Shown: piece by piece, positions 1 through 7,078 of the stretch
How the letters are laid out: every line of letters begins with the position of its first letter
Numbering within the stretch: position 1 is the stretch's first letter
Assembly (NCBI GenBank): GCA_964017195.1
Contig: OZ024892.1
Location: 12,286,071-12,350,070 of the forward strand
DNA from: Siderastrea radians
Taxonomy: Eukaryota; Cnidaria; Anthozoa; Scleractinia; Rhizangiidae
DNA: 64,000 nt
Direction: 5' to 3'
Program-made: the position numbers and the translations under genes
The notes under the pieces: generated by a model
What the model was told of the DNA's origin: nothing
The model's database searches: none
What the model saw: the letters and a program-made list of their open reading frames with translations, nothing else

Positions 1-124
1 TGTCGGTCGGGGGCACCTTGAAAATCCGTAACGCCGGGTTGACGGTCCCTTCGGAACGCGGATGCGCTGGGGCAGCCCCTTCCGAGTAGGTAGGGGCTGT
101 CACGCGTGACATCACATTCGGCAT
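1..124 (-). CDS. N-terminus of probable viral capsid-type protein (cut by window edge)
   Basis: An open minus-strand frame starts with an ATG at 124 and runs off the left edge, giving 41 residues. It begins 3 nt after the stop of the preceding gene (127-351), which fits the spacing of the whole minus-strand cluster. Near its end is the segment ALRIFKVPPTD. A short 'hydrophobic-x-VPPT' segment near the N-terminus is, to my knowledge, typical of the Polinton-encoded capsid-like family named after C. elegans F54H12.2; this is recognition of a motif, not an alignment. If right, this is the start of a major structural protein lying mostly outside the window. Too little sequence is present for any domain call. 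It could instead be another unrelated small viral protein. Confidence 0.45.
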   Translation of the reverse strand, partial: MPNVMSRVTAPTYSEGAAPAHPRSEGTVNPALRIFKVPPTD

Positions 125-126
125 GG

Positions 127-351
127 TTAACGTTGTCGTCGTCGAGTGGTGGCACGTCGTCGTCGTGAGGGGTTTTTATACCGTCGTGCTAAGCGTTGTC
201 TCAAATCAAACCCGGGCAGTCGCATCACCTCGGCACTCAACCAACCGCCACGTTGTCCTCTCCTGAGTTTCCAAAACGGATACAGACCTCCCCATTGAGA
301 CAAGCCCCGATTACTGCGAATGCGTCGAGGTCGTGAATGCACGGGATCCAT
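127..351 (-). CDS. Small arginine-rich viral protein (74 aa), probable DNA-binding core protein
   Basis: The ORF runs from ATG at 351 to TAA at 127 and encodes 74 residues. The upstream GTG at 357 is not a plausible eukaryotic start. The protein is very basic, with an Arg-rich C-terminal tail (NPSRRRRATTRRRQR) and a tryptophan/glycine-rich middle. Small protamine-like proteins of this type condense genomes in adenovirus- and Polinton-like virions; that role is inferred from composition and position only. The ATG lies 3 nt from the stop of the next upstream gene, so the two are probably on one transcript or read from closely packed promoters. No family could be named. Confidence 0.6.
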   Translation of the reverse strand: MDPVHSRPRRIRSNRGLSQWGGLYPFWKLRRGQRGGWLSAEVMRLPGFDLRQRLARRYKNPSRRRRATTRRRQR

Positions 352-353
352 GT

Positions 354-680
354 TCACACGCCCAAAATATCACGCGCCCGTTTGGTTTGCTTGGGAAACA
401 AGGCACTGGCGACCCGCACGGCTTGTTTCACGTTCTTCTGATTCAAGGCTTTCTTGGCTTGTTTGGTAATTTCTTTTTTAAGGACGTCTTCGGCTTTGCG
501 TTTGATCCCGCGTGTTAACCCTGCATTCAATCCTCTCTTGATATTACTAGGCAGTTTTAAAGGATTTCGCGTGCTTTTAAGGCCTTGGAACCCGCCACGC
601 ATGACCTCCCTCATCAACCCACTGCCGTATTGATCATACCACTCGTCGGTCCGAAATCGTGTCAAACTTCCCCCTCGCAT
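354..680 (-). CDS. Basic viral precursor protein (108 aa) with adenain-type cleavage sites
   Basis: I choose ATG 680 as the start because a TATA box (734-741, minus strand) lies 54 nt upstream; a longer GTG-started frame to 818 would overlap that promoter and the neighbouring gene. The 108-aa product is lysine/arginine-rich, with a repeated GLxxGIKR-type segment and a coiled, basic C-terminal half (KKEITKQAKKALNQ). It starts MRGGS and has a second MRGGF at residues 27-31; both match the adenovirus-protease consensus (M/I/L)-x-G-G-x. This suggests a virion core or capsid-cement precursor matured by an adenain-like protease, which would be encoded outside this window. The exact counterpart (pVI-, pVII- or pX-like) cannot be decided from sequence reading. 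Confidence 0.6.
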   Translation of the reverse strand: MRGGSLTRFRTDEWYDQYGSGLMREVMRGGFQGLKSTRNPLKLPSNIKRGLNAGLTRGIKRKAEDVLKKEITKQAKKALNQKNVKQAVRVASALFPKQTKRARDILGV

Positions 681-733
681 GGTGTCGTCTTCCCCAGGGA
701 TACACGTTTTGTTTGGGTCACAAGCCTCGCCTC

Positions 734-741
734 TTTTTATA
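734..741 (-). promoter_or_regulatory. TATA box for the 354-680 gene
   Basis: The minus strand reads TATAAAAA here, 54 nt upstream of the ATG at 680 and just inside the 3' end of the next gene's frame. Its position decides the short start for 354-680. Confidence 0.55.
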
Positions 742-744
742 CCG

Positions 745-936
745 TCATCGGCCTTTCTTTTTCTTCCGAGTGGTCGCTGCTTCCATGGCTTTCTTACCAC
801 CGTAACCCGCGGCACCACCCACCGCTCCCAACGCGGCGGCTTTCCCCACAGCTATTAAAGCGGGCACGAGAGCGGCCAGAGGTAAGAGACCGCCTCGTTG
901 CCTTCGTCGTCTTCGACGTGCTCTTGTCTTTGTCAT
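745..936 (-). CDS. Adenovirus pX (mu)-like basic core peptide
   Basis: This 63-aa protein has an extremely arginine-rich head (residues 4-14), then RGG, a small-residue/hydrophobic segment (LLPLAALVPALIAVGKAAALGAV), a glycine-rich stretch and a lysine-rich tail (RKKKKGR). A basic head followed by a short membrane-like segment is the usual layout of pX-like proteins described in adenoviruses and adintoviruses. The role would be genome condensation in the virion with possible membrane contact. A TATA-like CATAAAAAG on the minus strand around 974-981, overlapping the end of the upstream gene, is a likely promoter. The assignment is by composition and architecture, not by alignment. Confidence 0.65.
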   Translation of the reverse strand: MTKTRARRRRRRQRGGLLPLAALVPALIAVGKAAALGAVGGAAGYGGKKAMEAATTRKKKKGR

Positions 937-976
937 CTTGTTGTTGTTGTTGTCAAGTCACACGCGTTTTTTCTTT

Positions 977-2026
977 TTATGCCTTTTTGAAGTGCAAGGT
1001 GACCAGGGTGTTGCCTTTGCCAAACCGGACCAACTTATCCTCGGTGCCAGACGTTTCGGTGACTTGCATTTGAATGATTTCCACCACTTCATTACGAAGC
1101 GGTAGGTAATGAATGTGCAATGGTTCAAAGTACATGGTGCCTCTGCCTTCCCGCTTGTAATGGATTTCACGCAACAAATCGGTGACGCGATTGCCCACCA
1201 TCGTACTGCCTGCCACGTCCGAGTACACGTGCAACGATCGCGAGGGTTCCCCCACCACCGAACGAAACGCTACATTCAAGTTGGTGAAACGCCACCCACA
1301 ACTCATACTCAATTGTAAATGATCCGGTAAAATCGAACGCACCGTCCAAAAGACCGGGTTGTGCTGATCGTCGTTGACATCGTTCCAATCGTTGCCAGGG
1401 GGTTTTGTCATGTTGGGGATTTGATCCCCCATGAAGTCTTGTTGTAAGTTCGGGCCCAAAATCAGTCCACTGCTAATTTTACGCAACCATCCCATCTTGA
1501 CCGCCAACTTGGTGTAGATGTACAGGGCGGGCGTGTCCGTTTTGCAATGGCAGACATGGGTGTTGTCAATGAGCAGATCCTCCCCTTCCCACTTGAACTT
1601 GACGTAGGTGTGTTTGCCTTGATCGTTAACAAACCGACCTCCTTGAATCGCCGTTTCCTTGCGTTGTTGTTCCAAATGGGCAATCGTGGCTTTCATGAAA
1701 CTCACCCCATCCACCACCCAATCCAAATGTTGAATGTCATTAATGAGGGTTTCAGCCGTCCCTCCTCGCGAGACCATTTCCCCAACACTTCCCCCTGGTT
1801 TGGGATAGTCTTGGTCCCAGGACGTCGATAGGATGAACCCATCTTTTTGCACCAACTCGTACAAATTGACGTGCGTATCCGGTAAGGAAATGGCACTCAA
1901 CCCCACTTGCCATCCACCTCCTTGTAACCGTAACGGTTGAGGTAAACGAATCTTGAACGAATTGGCTTGGTTGTTGGGAAATTCACGGCGGTTGGCATGA
2001 CTCGGTAACGTCACGTAGAACGACAT
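977..2026 (-). CDS. Putative viral structural protein, paralogue B (349 aa)
   Basis: I start this CDS at ATG 2026; the frame continues 5 codons upstream only to a GTG. The product begins MSFYVTLPSH and is clearly related to its upstream neighbour (2038-3081): both share an N-terminal block (FYVTL-SHA, then a basic 'RLP-P' stretch and W-VG), a central block with 'FRLGPNL/ LILGPNL' and a C-terminal block around LPLRNEVVEII and TLVTLHFK. The beta-rich, cysteine-poor composition and location beside integrase and core-protein genes suggest a capsid, penton or fibre-like virion protein. I recognise it as a type common beside integrases in invertebrate Polinton-like elements but cannot give a proven function. 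It ends TAA at 977, abutting the pX-like gene. Confidence 0.65.
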   Translation of the reverse strand: MSFYVTLPSHANRREFPNNQANSFKIRLPQPLRLQGGGWQVGLSAISLPDTHVNLYELVQKDGFILSTSWDQDYPKPGGSVGEMVSRGGTAETLINDIQHLDWVVDGVSFMKATIAHLEQQRKETAIQGGRFVNDQGKHTYVKFKWEGEDLLIDNTHVCHCKTDTPALYIYTKLAVKMGWLRKISSGLILGPNLQQDFMGDQIPNMTKPPGNDWNDVNDDQHNPVFWTVRSILPDHLQLSMSCGWRFTNLNVAFRSVVGEPSRSLHVYSDVAGSTMVGNRVTDLLREIHYKREGRGTMYFEPLHIHYLPLRNEVVEIIQMQVTETSGTEDKLVRFGKGNTLVTLHFKKA

Positions 2027-2037
2027 CTTTGTCTTCT

Positions 2038-3081
2038 TCACACCACCACCTCCCTTTTAAAGTGCAGGGTCAAGAGGGTACGTCCTTCGCCAAATTGGAC
2101 CAGATCCCCATTGGTTTCGGCCATCTGGGTTTCCACGATTTCCACCACTTCATTGCGTACCGGGACATATTGAATATGACGAGGTTCAAAGTGGGTGGTG
2201 TTTTGGGGCTGGTACTTGATTTCTCGTAAGAGATCGGTGATGCGACCCCCTACCATACTGCTGGTCCCGACATTGCAATACACGTGCAAAGGACGCGCCG
2301 CGGGAAATTCCAACGAGGGCCGAAAGGTCGCGTTCAAATTCACAAACCGCCAAGGGCACGATAGACTCAACTTCAGATAATCCCCCTCCACTTTCCAAAA
2401 GAGGGGTTTGTTGGCAGCATCGCGGACATCCGTCGGGGTGGGAATGGTGGAAATGCCTTGAAATTCTGGCAAGAGATTCGGACCTAATCGATACTGGCCG
2501 GGGGGTCCTTGTTCAATCCATCCCATTCTCAGGGCCAAGGTTCTGCCCCATGACACGTGCGCCACTTGTCGTTTGTAATCCACGGGCTTGCTATTCAATA
2601 ACAAATCCCCGTCGGAGGTCCATTCAAAGGTCGGGGCCAATTTGAGACCATTGTTCTCGGTCCATTTGTTTTTGGGATGGGTTTGTTTGGCACGGCTTTG
2701 CTCGTAACGGTACACCAGTTGATGAAAAAAGTGCGATCCCGTCGACGAGGCCAATTCCTTTTTCATATCTCGTCCGTACACAGTGAGTTCGCGACGTTCA
2801 TGGTACCAGACATCACCTCCTTGATCGTCTGTGTCATACACCCGTTCGTGCCATCGTACATACAACAGAGGATGGGATTCGCCCACGCCTCCTTCTTCCG
2901 CTATCACTGGAATGGTGGGTAAGGATAAACTCACCATGCCCACCATCCATCCTCGACCCATAAATCGAATGGGTTTCGGCAATCGGTTTCGGAACTGATG
3001 GGCTTTGTTGCCCGGAAACTCCTTGGTACTCGCATGACTCATCAACGTCACGTAAAACGACGAATTGGGCACCCACGTCAT
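2038..3081 (-). CDS. Putative viral structural protein, paralogue A (347 aa)
   Basis: ATG at 3081, TGA at 2038; the stop lies 12 nt upstream of the next gene's ATG and the start 5 nt after the integrase stop. The N-terminus (MTWVPNSSFYVTLMSHA) and C-terminus (VPVRNEVVEIVETQ, then TLLTLHFK) match paralogue B block by block. The third, more divergent copy is at 7079-8131. No transmembrane segment, signal peptide or enzyme motif is visible. Tandem duplication followed by divergence of a virion surface or minor capsid component is the simplest reading; this is inference. Confidence 0.65.
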   Translation of the reverse strand: MTWVPNSSFYVTLMSHASTKEFPGNKAHQFRNRLPKPIRFMGRGWMVGMVSLSLPTIPVIAEEGGVGESHPLLYVRWHERVYDTDDQGGDVWYHERRELTVYGRDMKKELASSTGSHFFHQLVYRYEQSRAKQTHPKNKWTENNGLKLAPTFEWTSDGDLLLNSKPVDYKRQVAHVSWGRTLALRMGWIEQGPPGQYRLGPNLLPEFQGISTIPTPTDVRDAANKPLFWKVEGDYLKLSLSCPWRFVNLNATFRPSLEFPAARPLHVYCNVGTSSMVGGRITDLLREIKYQPQNTTHFEPRHIQYVPVRNEVVEIVETQMAETNGDLVQFGEGRTLLTLHFKREVVV

Positions 3082-3085
3082 TGTT

Positions 3086-4255
3086 TTAGCGGCGTCGGCG
3101 TCGTTTGCGCGGTCGAAGGGATGTCACGTCACCACGAGCAATCCAACTATTGTACTTGTCGGGCCACCCTTTCCACTTGACCAACCAACGATCTTTTTGA
3201 CGCTTAAGTACCTTTTCGATGCGAAATACATCGGACACCTGGACTTTTTGTAAATCCTCCTCGTAAAACGTGCCTTGGATGGGGGTCTCATCCCATTCGT
3301 GAATCTTATAGGTGGGCACGGGGCCTGGGATCACACGATGCACCACAAACACTTCTTCGGTCCAACCGGGGAGATACCCTTTTTCAAAGGTACGATGAAT
3401 CGTGTTAAGACGGACCCGATCTCCGACTTTGAATTGGGGTTTTTTGTAGCCTTTCAATCGTTTGCTGTACAATCGTTTCCACACCGCTTCTTCGTTGTCC
3501 CATGTCACGTCTTCGGGGGGCATACCAATACTTCGATGACGGGTGGCATTATACCCTTGCACCAACTGGGGTAAGACATTGTCAAAGCGTAAGGTGTTGG
3601 CCGTGGTCAAATAACGGTACAACCGTTCTTTCAAGGTCCGATTAAATCGTTCCACCACACTGGCTTTGGCATCCCCTTCGGTGGAAAAATGGTGAATGTC
3701 TTGCTCGTCGACCCATCGTTGAAAGGTCCGATTGTAAAATTCTTTCCCTCGATCCGTTTGCAATCGGTTGGGGTGCCGTCCTCCTTGTCTCACAATCTTC
3801 TCAAAGGCTTTGACGAGGGCCACGCCGGTTTTGGTTTTCAACGGTTGGACCCACGCGTACTTGGACAAGACATCCACGACGGTCAATAAGTAGCGTATAC
3901 CCCGATTATGTTTAGCCAACCGTTGCACTTCCACTAAATCCGCGGCCCATTGATCATCTAACCCCCCTACGATCACGGGTAACGTAGCAAAACGACGACG
4001 TCGTGGTTTATGCAAGGTGTAGCCCACATCCCGTTCCAAGATCTGTTGGGCTTTTTTCAACGGGAGGCCCTGGGCTTTGGCAAACCGTTGCACCCCGCCT
4101 AAACTTCCCGGGGCGCTAGGATCGTGGTAACGGTTTAACCATTGTTGCGAGACATTGCTTTTCTTCGTGGACGAGACAGGGCGTTTGGTTCTCTTCAACT
4201 TTGTTGTTGTTGACCAGCGTTGAGTTTTCTTTCGAGGGGCCATACGTTCCGGCAT
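3086..4255 (-). CDS. Polinton-type integrase with C-terminal chromodomain
   Basis: This 389-aa protein is a retroviral-superfamily (RVE) DDE integrase. Visible features: a basic N-terminal tail (1-35), an N-terminal domain (about 36-95), the catalytic core with D106 in AADLVEV, D168 in LQTDRGKEF and E202 in SVVERFNRTLKE, an SH3-like segment (about 274-310, KVGDRVRLN) and a chromodomain (about 342-375, FRIEKVLKRQ ... WLVKWKGWP ... SWI), followed by an Arg/Lys tail that may be a nuclear signal. It would insert the linear viral genome into host DNA. Chromodomain-bearing integrases are a mark of Polinton/Maverick elements. The first 61 nt overlap the end of the 122-aa gene. M5 (ATG 4243) is an alternative start. 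The frame is intact with all catalytic residues. Confidence 0.9.
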   Translation of the reverse strand: MPERMAPRKKTQRWSTTTKLKRTKRPVSSTKKSNVSQQWLNRYHDPSAPGSLGGVQRFAKAQGLPLKKAQQILERDVGYTLHKPRRRRFATLPVIVGGLDDQWAADLVEVQRLAKHNRGIRYLLTVVDVLSKYAWVQPLKTKTGVALVKAFEKIVRQGGRHPNRLQTDRGKEFYNRTFQRWVDEQDIHHFSTEGDAKASVVERFNRTLKERLYRYLTTANTLRFDNVLPQLVQGYNATRHRSIGMPPEDVTWDNEEAVWKRLYSKRLKGYKKPQFKVGDRVRLNTIHRTFEKGYLPGWTEEVFVVHRVIPGPVPTYKIHEWDETPIQGTFYEEDLQKVQVSDVFRIEKVLKRQKDRWLVKWKGWPDKYNSWIARGDVTSLRPRKRRRRR

Positions 4256-4563
4256 TCATTCCATAAGGTCGGTATGGAAGGGATGGTGTGGGGATGCGCC
4301 TTTTGAATGATTCGATACCATCGCCACGCCTCTGGGTGGGCTTTTAACCATAAAACAAACACCACCCATCGATACAGGTTACGATCCACGTGGGTTTCTT
4401 CAAAGATGTGGAGAGGGTGCGTGTCCTCGGGACAGGGAGGAATCGGGATCTTGGCCCCGGGTTGGTGATCATATAACACTTGGCACAGGGTTTGATGGCA
4501 TTGCCAATCCACCAGGGACAACAGACCCTCCCACGCATAAGACATCCACACAGCAGACTCCAT
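4195..4563 (-). CDS. Uncharacterised viral protein (122 aa) overlapping integrase start
   Basis: ATG 4563 to stop at 4195. The product is rich in Trp, His and Cys (13 His/Cys in 122 residues) with a helical, hydrophobic middle (YRWVVFVLWLKAHPEAWRWYRII) and a Gln-rich C-terminus encoded by the DNA shared with the integrase's first codons. I do not recognise a family. The overlap in a different frame and the compact layout argue that it is a real gene; an AATAAA on the minus strand between its start and the upstream gene (about 4575-4590) could end the zinc-finger transcript. The alternative is that it is a non-coding upstream frame of the integrase mRNA. Confidence 0.5.
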   Translation of the reverse strand: MESAVWMSYAWEGLLSLVDWQCHQTLCQVLYDHQPGAKIPIPPCPEDTHPLHIFEETHVDRNLYRWVVFVLWLKAHPEAWRWYRIIQKAHPHTIPSIPTLWNECRNVWPLERKLNAGQQQQS

Positions 4564-4607
4564 GGACGAAATAAAAAATTTTATTCCTACTCCTTTTTTA
4601 AACCATT

Positions 4608-5456
4608 TTAAAAGAGACCTAGACGACGACCACAGGCGACGGTCTCGAGATCTTTCTGCCAGTTGTCCACACTGTCACTGTACTTGGGGGGTGGTGGCGC
4701 TGGGGCCACCATCATTTCTTGACGGTTCTTGAGCTCTTGAATTTCTCGTAGCAATTGTTTCTCATAGTCTGTCAGGGGGCGATCCTCTTTCCGGGGGGCT
4801 CGAGGGGGTGGGCCAGGGATGTCATAGCCCCGCTTAGGATATCCTTGCGCATCCCGGGTAGACAAAGGAGATTCAGCTTGTTGGTCGGCTTTCTTGGGCG
4901 GGTTGTCATGAAACCAACTCCAGTACTTGGGACCCAACGGTTGATCGGCCCATCGGAAGAAGCCACACTGTTTCTTGGAACAATTCAGAAACAAGCGATC
5001 GGGGTTCTGGGTCGAATGGCTCTGTTGCAGCGTGGCGGGTTCCCGGCAAAAGCACTGCAAACAAGTCCACATGTCCAACACTTCTACATGAGGCTGGCTA
5101 TACACGGCTTTCATATACTCCAGAGCTTGATCTTGTCCACAAAACAGCAAACACGGTTGCATGGGACATTTCACATACTTCCATCCCTTTTGAGATTCTC
5201 GGGCCTCCAAACGCACGTCATGACAAGGGCATACCATATAGTCCACCAAACTGGGAGGTTCATACACGGGCGTCAATGTCGATTGCTCCACCATGTCATT
5301 CAATTCTTTCATCATATCTTCCACCGCCGCTCGGGTATCTTCCACCACCTCCCCTACCACCGGATCACAGTCCACGGGCGTCATCGTTTGAATAGTCTTC
5401 TTCTTCTTCTTCCCCGAAGGAAGGTCGCTTGGCTTTCTCTTCCGATCGACTGACAT
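4608..5456 (-). CDS. Two-finger GRF-like zinc-binding protein (282 aa)
   Basis: Start chosen at ATG 5456, 34 nt downstream of a TATA box. Residues 1-20 are basic with a KKKKK nuclear-type signal, and 34-60 form an acidic helix. Zinc finger 1 uses C76, C78/H79, C97, C102 and C106. Zinc finger 2 uses C132, C135/C137, C159 and C164 and ends CGFFRW, the usual GRF-finger ending. A proline-rich stretch (212-223), a coiled coil (about 228-248) and a PPPP segment follow. GRF fingers bind single-stranded nucleic acid in repair and decay enzymes, so an early, replication- or transcription-related role is plausible. It is divergently transcribed from the SLOG gene across a shared promoter region. Confidence 0.65.
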   Translation of the reverse strand: MSVDRKRKPSDLPSGKKKKKTIQTMTPVDCDPVVGEVVEDTRAAVEDMMKELNDMVEQSTLTPVYEPPSLVDYMVCPCHDVRLEARESQKGWKYVKCPMQPCLLFCGQDQALEYMKAVYSQPHVEVLDMWTCLQCFCREPATLQQSHSTQNPDRLFLNCSKKQCGFFRWADQPLGPKYWSWFHDNPPKKADQQAESPLSTRDAQGYPKRGYDIPGPPPRAPRKEDRPLTDYEKQLLREIQELKNRQEMMVAPAPPPPKYSDSVDNWQKDLETVACGRRLGLF

Positions 5457-5489
5457 CGTGCTCACGATTTTTTTTCACCCACCCCTGCC

Positions 5490-5628
5490 TTTTTATACCC
5501 AGGACCCTTGGTTGTCATTGGTCAGCTTTTCATGACCCTATAAGGACGTCTCCTCTTCCCATTGGTCAGCTTGTTATGACCTTATAAGGACCTCTTGTCT
5601 TCCCATTGGTCAGGTGCTCCTATTTAAG
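5490..5628. promoter_or_regulatory. Bidirectional viral promoter with 44-bp tandem CCAAT repeats
   Basis: A minus-strand TATA (TATAAAAA, 5490-5497) serves the zinc-finger gene and a plus-strand TATTTAAG (5621-5628) serves the SLOG gene. Between them a 44-bp unit starting CATTGGTCAG is repeated at 5516, 5560 and (partly) 5604. Each unit holds an inverted CCAAT box (ATTGG), and the first two also hold a CTATAAGGA/TTATAAGGA element. Confidence 0.7.
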
Positions 5629-5666
5629 AGGGTCCCTTGGTCTCTCGATCGTCATTCTCCAAAACA

Positions 5667-6359
5667 ATGCCCCCAGACATCATGATCGGAGAACAAGATC
5701 TCGGTGCCTTGGAACTGCAAGTGGGTCATGGACATGTGGTCTACACAGGGGGAGCCAAAGGTACGGATGCCCTCGTCGAAGAACAGGCCAAACACTTTGG
5801 GATGCAGCTCGAAGTCCTGGTCCCCCCGAACCATCCTCGAGCCACGTTCATCACCCCTTCTACGGTGGAAGTCCTGATGCTAGCCAATCCCCATCTTCAC
5901 CAGGCGGCAGAGAAACTAGGCAAAAAAATGCCCAGTCATTTTTACACCCTGCAATTGCTGCAACGCAATTATCAATTGGCCAAGAAAGCCCATACCATCT
6001 ATGCCTTTGGCATCTTGGAACCGGATCATAAACGCGTGAAAGGGGGTACCGGTTGGACCGTGCAATTGGCTATGGATCAAGGCAAACCCGTCTATCTCTT
6101 TGACATTCCCAGTCAAACGTGGTACCGCTCGGACCATTACTACCAAGTCAACGAGAATGCTGCCACCCTGGTCACTGGCAGTCAATTTGTCCCTTGGGGC
6201 CCCAAAAAGCCCACCCTTCATCAAAGCAGTGCCGTGGTAGGATCCCGGGAGGTGGACGACAAAACCCGAGCCGAAATTCAAGCCTTGTTCAACCGCACGT
6301 TCTGTCTACCCGAGAACATTGATCAATTACGCCTGGAACTCGAAGACTTTCATTTGTAA
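5667..6359 (+). CDS. SLOG-superfamily (DprA/LOG-like Rossmann) protein, 230 aa
   Basis: I start at ATG 5667, 39 nt after TATTTAAG; the frame extends 10 codons upstream only to a TTG. The N-terminal half has the SLOG signature: VVYTGGAKGTDALVEEQA (25-41), a P-x-N-x-P-R loop (53-58), a central helix with AKKAHTIYAFG (105-115) and the second glycine loop GGTGWTVQLA (126-135) followed by GKPVYLFD (139-146). This fold binds nucleotides or nucleotide-derived signals in DprA, LOG phosphoribohydrolases, and SLOG sensors of antiviral systems. The C-terminal ~80 residues are unassigned. No catalytic role can be proven; possible roles are DNA binding in replication or binding of a host nucleotide signal. 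It is the only recognised plus-strand gene of the element besides the 34-aa ORF. Confidence 0.75.
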   Translation: MPPDIMIGEQDLGALELQVGHGHVVYTGGAKGTDALVEEQAKHFGMQLEVLVPPNHPRATFITPSTVEVLMLANPHLHQAAEKLGKKMPSHFYTLQLLQRNYQLAKKAHTIYAFGILEPDHKRVKGGTGWTVQLAMDQGKPVYLFDIPSQTWYRSDHYYQVNENAATLVTGSQFVPWGPKKPTLHQSSAVVGSREVDDKTRAEIQALFNRTFCLPENIDQLRLELEDFHL

Positions 6360-6495
6360 TGTTTTTAGTTTTTACTTTTTGAATTTGTACATAGTCCCTT
6401 TTTTTAGTTTTTACTTTTCCAATTGTAGTTTTTCCAATTGTAAATAGGTGCGCCCCTGCGTGGCAACAAGACAGACAACCCTTTGTAAAAAAACA
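6360..6495. other. AT-rich intergenic 3' region of the SLOG gene
   Basis: It holds two near-copies of TTTTTAGTTTTTACTTTT and two copies of TTTTCCAATTGTA. Plus-strand AATAAA about 6525 could end the SLOG transcript. No gene seen. Confidence 0.4.
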
Positions 6496-6666
6496 TCAAC
6501 TCTTTTTAATTAAAAATAAAAAAACTGACATCACTGGTTTTGCACGTTCATCATAAATAATGTCTCTTGACTCACATGCCTCTTGACTCACAATAAAAAC
6601 AAAATGTTCAAAGAAATAAAACACGTCGCACTTGGTTTGCCCGCAGGCGTCTTGACGAGAGGCCAT
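6496..6666 (-). CDS. Candidate small viral ORF (56 aa)
   Basis: ATG 6666 stands in a strong context (CAAGATGG), 31 nt downstream of a minus-strand TATAAAAG (6697-6704), and the frame is open for 56 codons to TGA at 6496. The product has three early Cys-containing residues and a hydrophobic middle (DVFYFFEHFVFIVSQ), then a charged segment and a second hydrophobic end. No family is recognised. Promoter, start context and location make it worth listing, but it is short and could be a leader exon instead, since GTGAGT inside it could act as a splice donor. Confidence 0.35.
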   Translation of the reverse strand: MASRQDACGQTKCDVFYFFEHFVFIVSQEACESRDIIYDERAKPVMSVFLFLIKKS

Positions 6667-6814
6667 CTTGAGATGACTCCGCCGGCGGTTCGATTTCTTT
6701 TATAGTCTCTGGGTCCTTCCCTGCAAAGCCTCATGGGTCCAAACTAGAGAGGGGGGAGGGGGGTCCCCCCACCCCGTCCCACCCCTCCCAGAGACCCCGT
6801 GGGGACTGCTTGTG

Positions 6815-6954
6815 ATTGGTTCATGCTCTTCTTCACGTGACCCTTTTTTCTCTATAAAAACTCGCCTCTGCTCCCCGTTTTTTCACTCCCAAGCCAGCAA
6901 GCAGTCAAGCAAGCAAGCAAGCAAGCAAGACAAGCAACAGCTACGGATACCGGT
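6815..6954 (+). promoter_or_regulatory. Plus-strand promoter with spliced-leader-like first exon
   Basis: In order: an inverted CCAAT box (GATTGG, about 6815), a CACGTG E-box (about 6836), a TATA box (TATAAAAA, 6853-6860), an AAGC-repeat 5' leader (6900-6930) with no ATG, and a strong splice donor, ACCG/GTAAGC, at 6952/6953. This looks like the untranslated first exon of a spliced transcript. Its acceptor and target gene were not identified. Confidence 0.5.
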
Positions 6955-7078
6955 AAGCCATTTTATTCCTCCTCTCTTTCAATCTAAGTAGTTAGTCTGT
7001 TCTGGAGCAAACCGGGCTAGATCCCACGTGCTCCAGGATTTAATTAATGATTCGCTTTCTCTATAAAAAACAACCACG

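Noticed and set aside
585..1073. 162-codon plus-strand frame
   Set aside because: It crosses three minus-strand viral genes and their promoters and shows low-complexity Cys runs from antisense of glutamine/lysine codons.
4755..5453. 232-codon plus-strand frame opposite the zinc-finger gene
   Set aside because: It is the antisense shadow of the 4608-5456 gene, without recognisable motifs; the minus-strand frame has zinc ligands and a TATA box.
6565..6595. Pair of TGACTCA AP-1-like sites
   Set aside because: They lie inside the candidate 56-aa ORF and not upstream of a clear promoter; too short to support a regulatory call.
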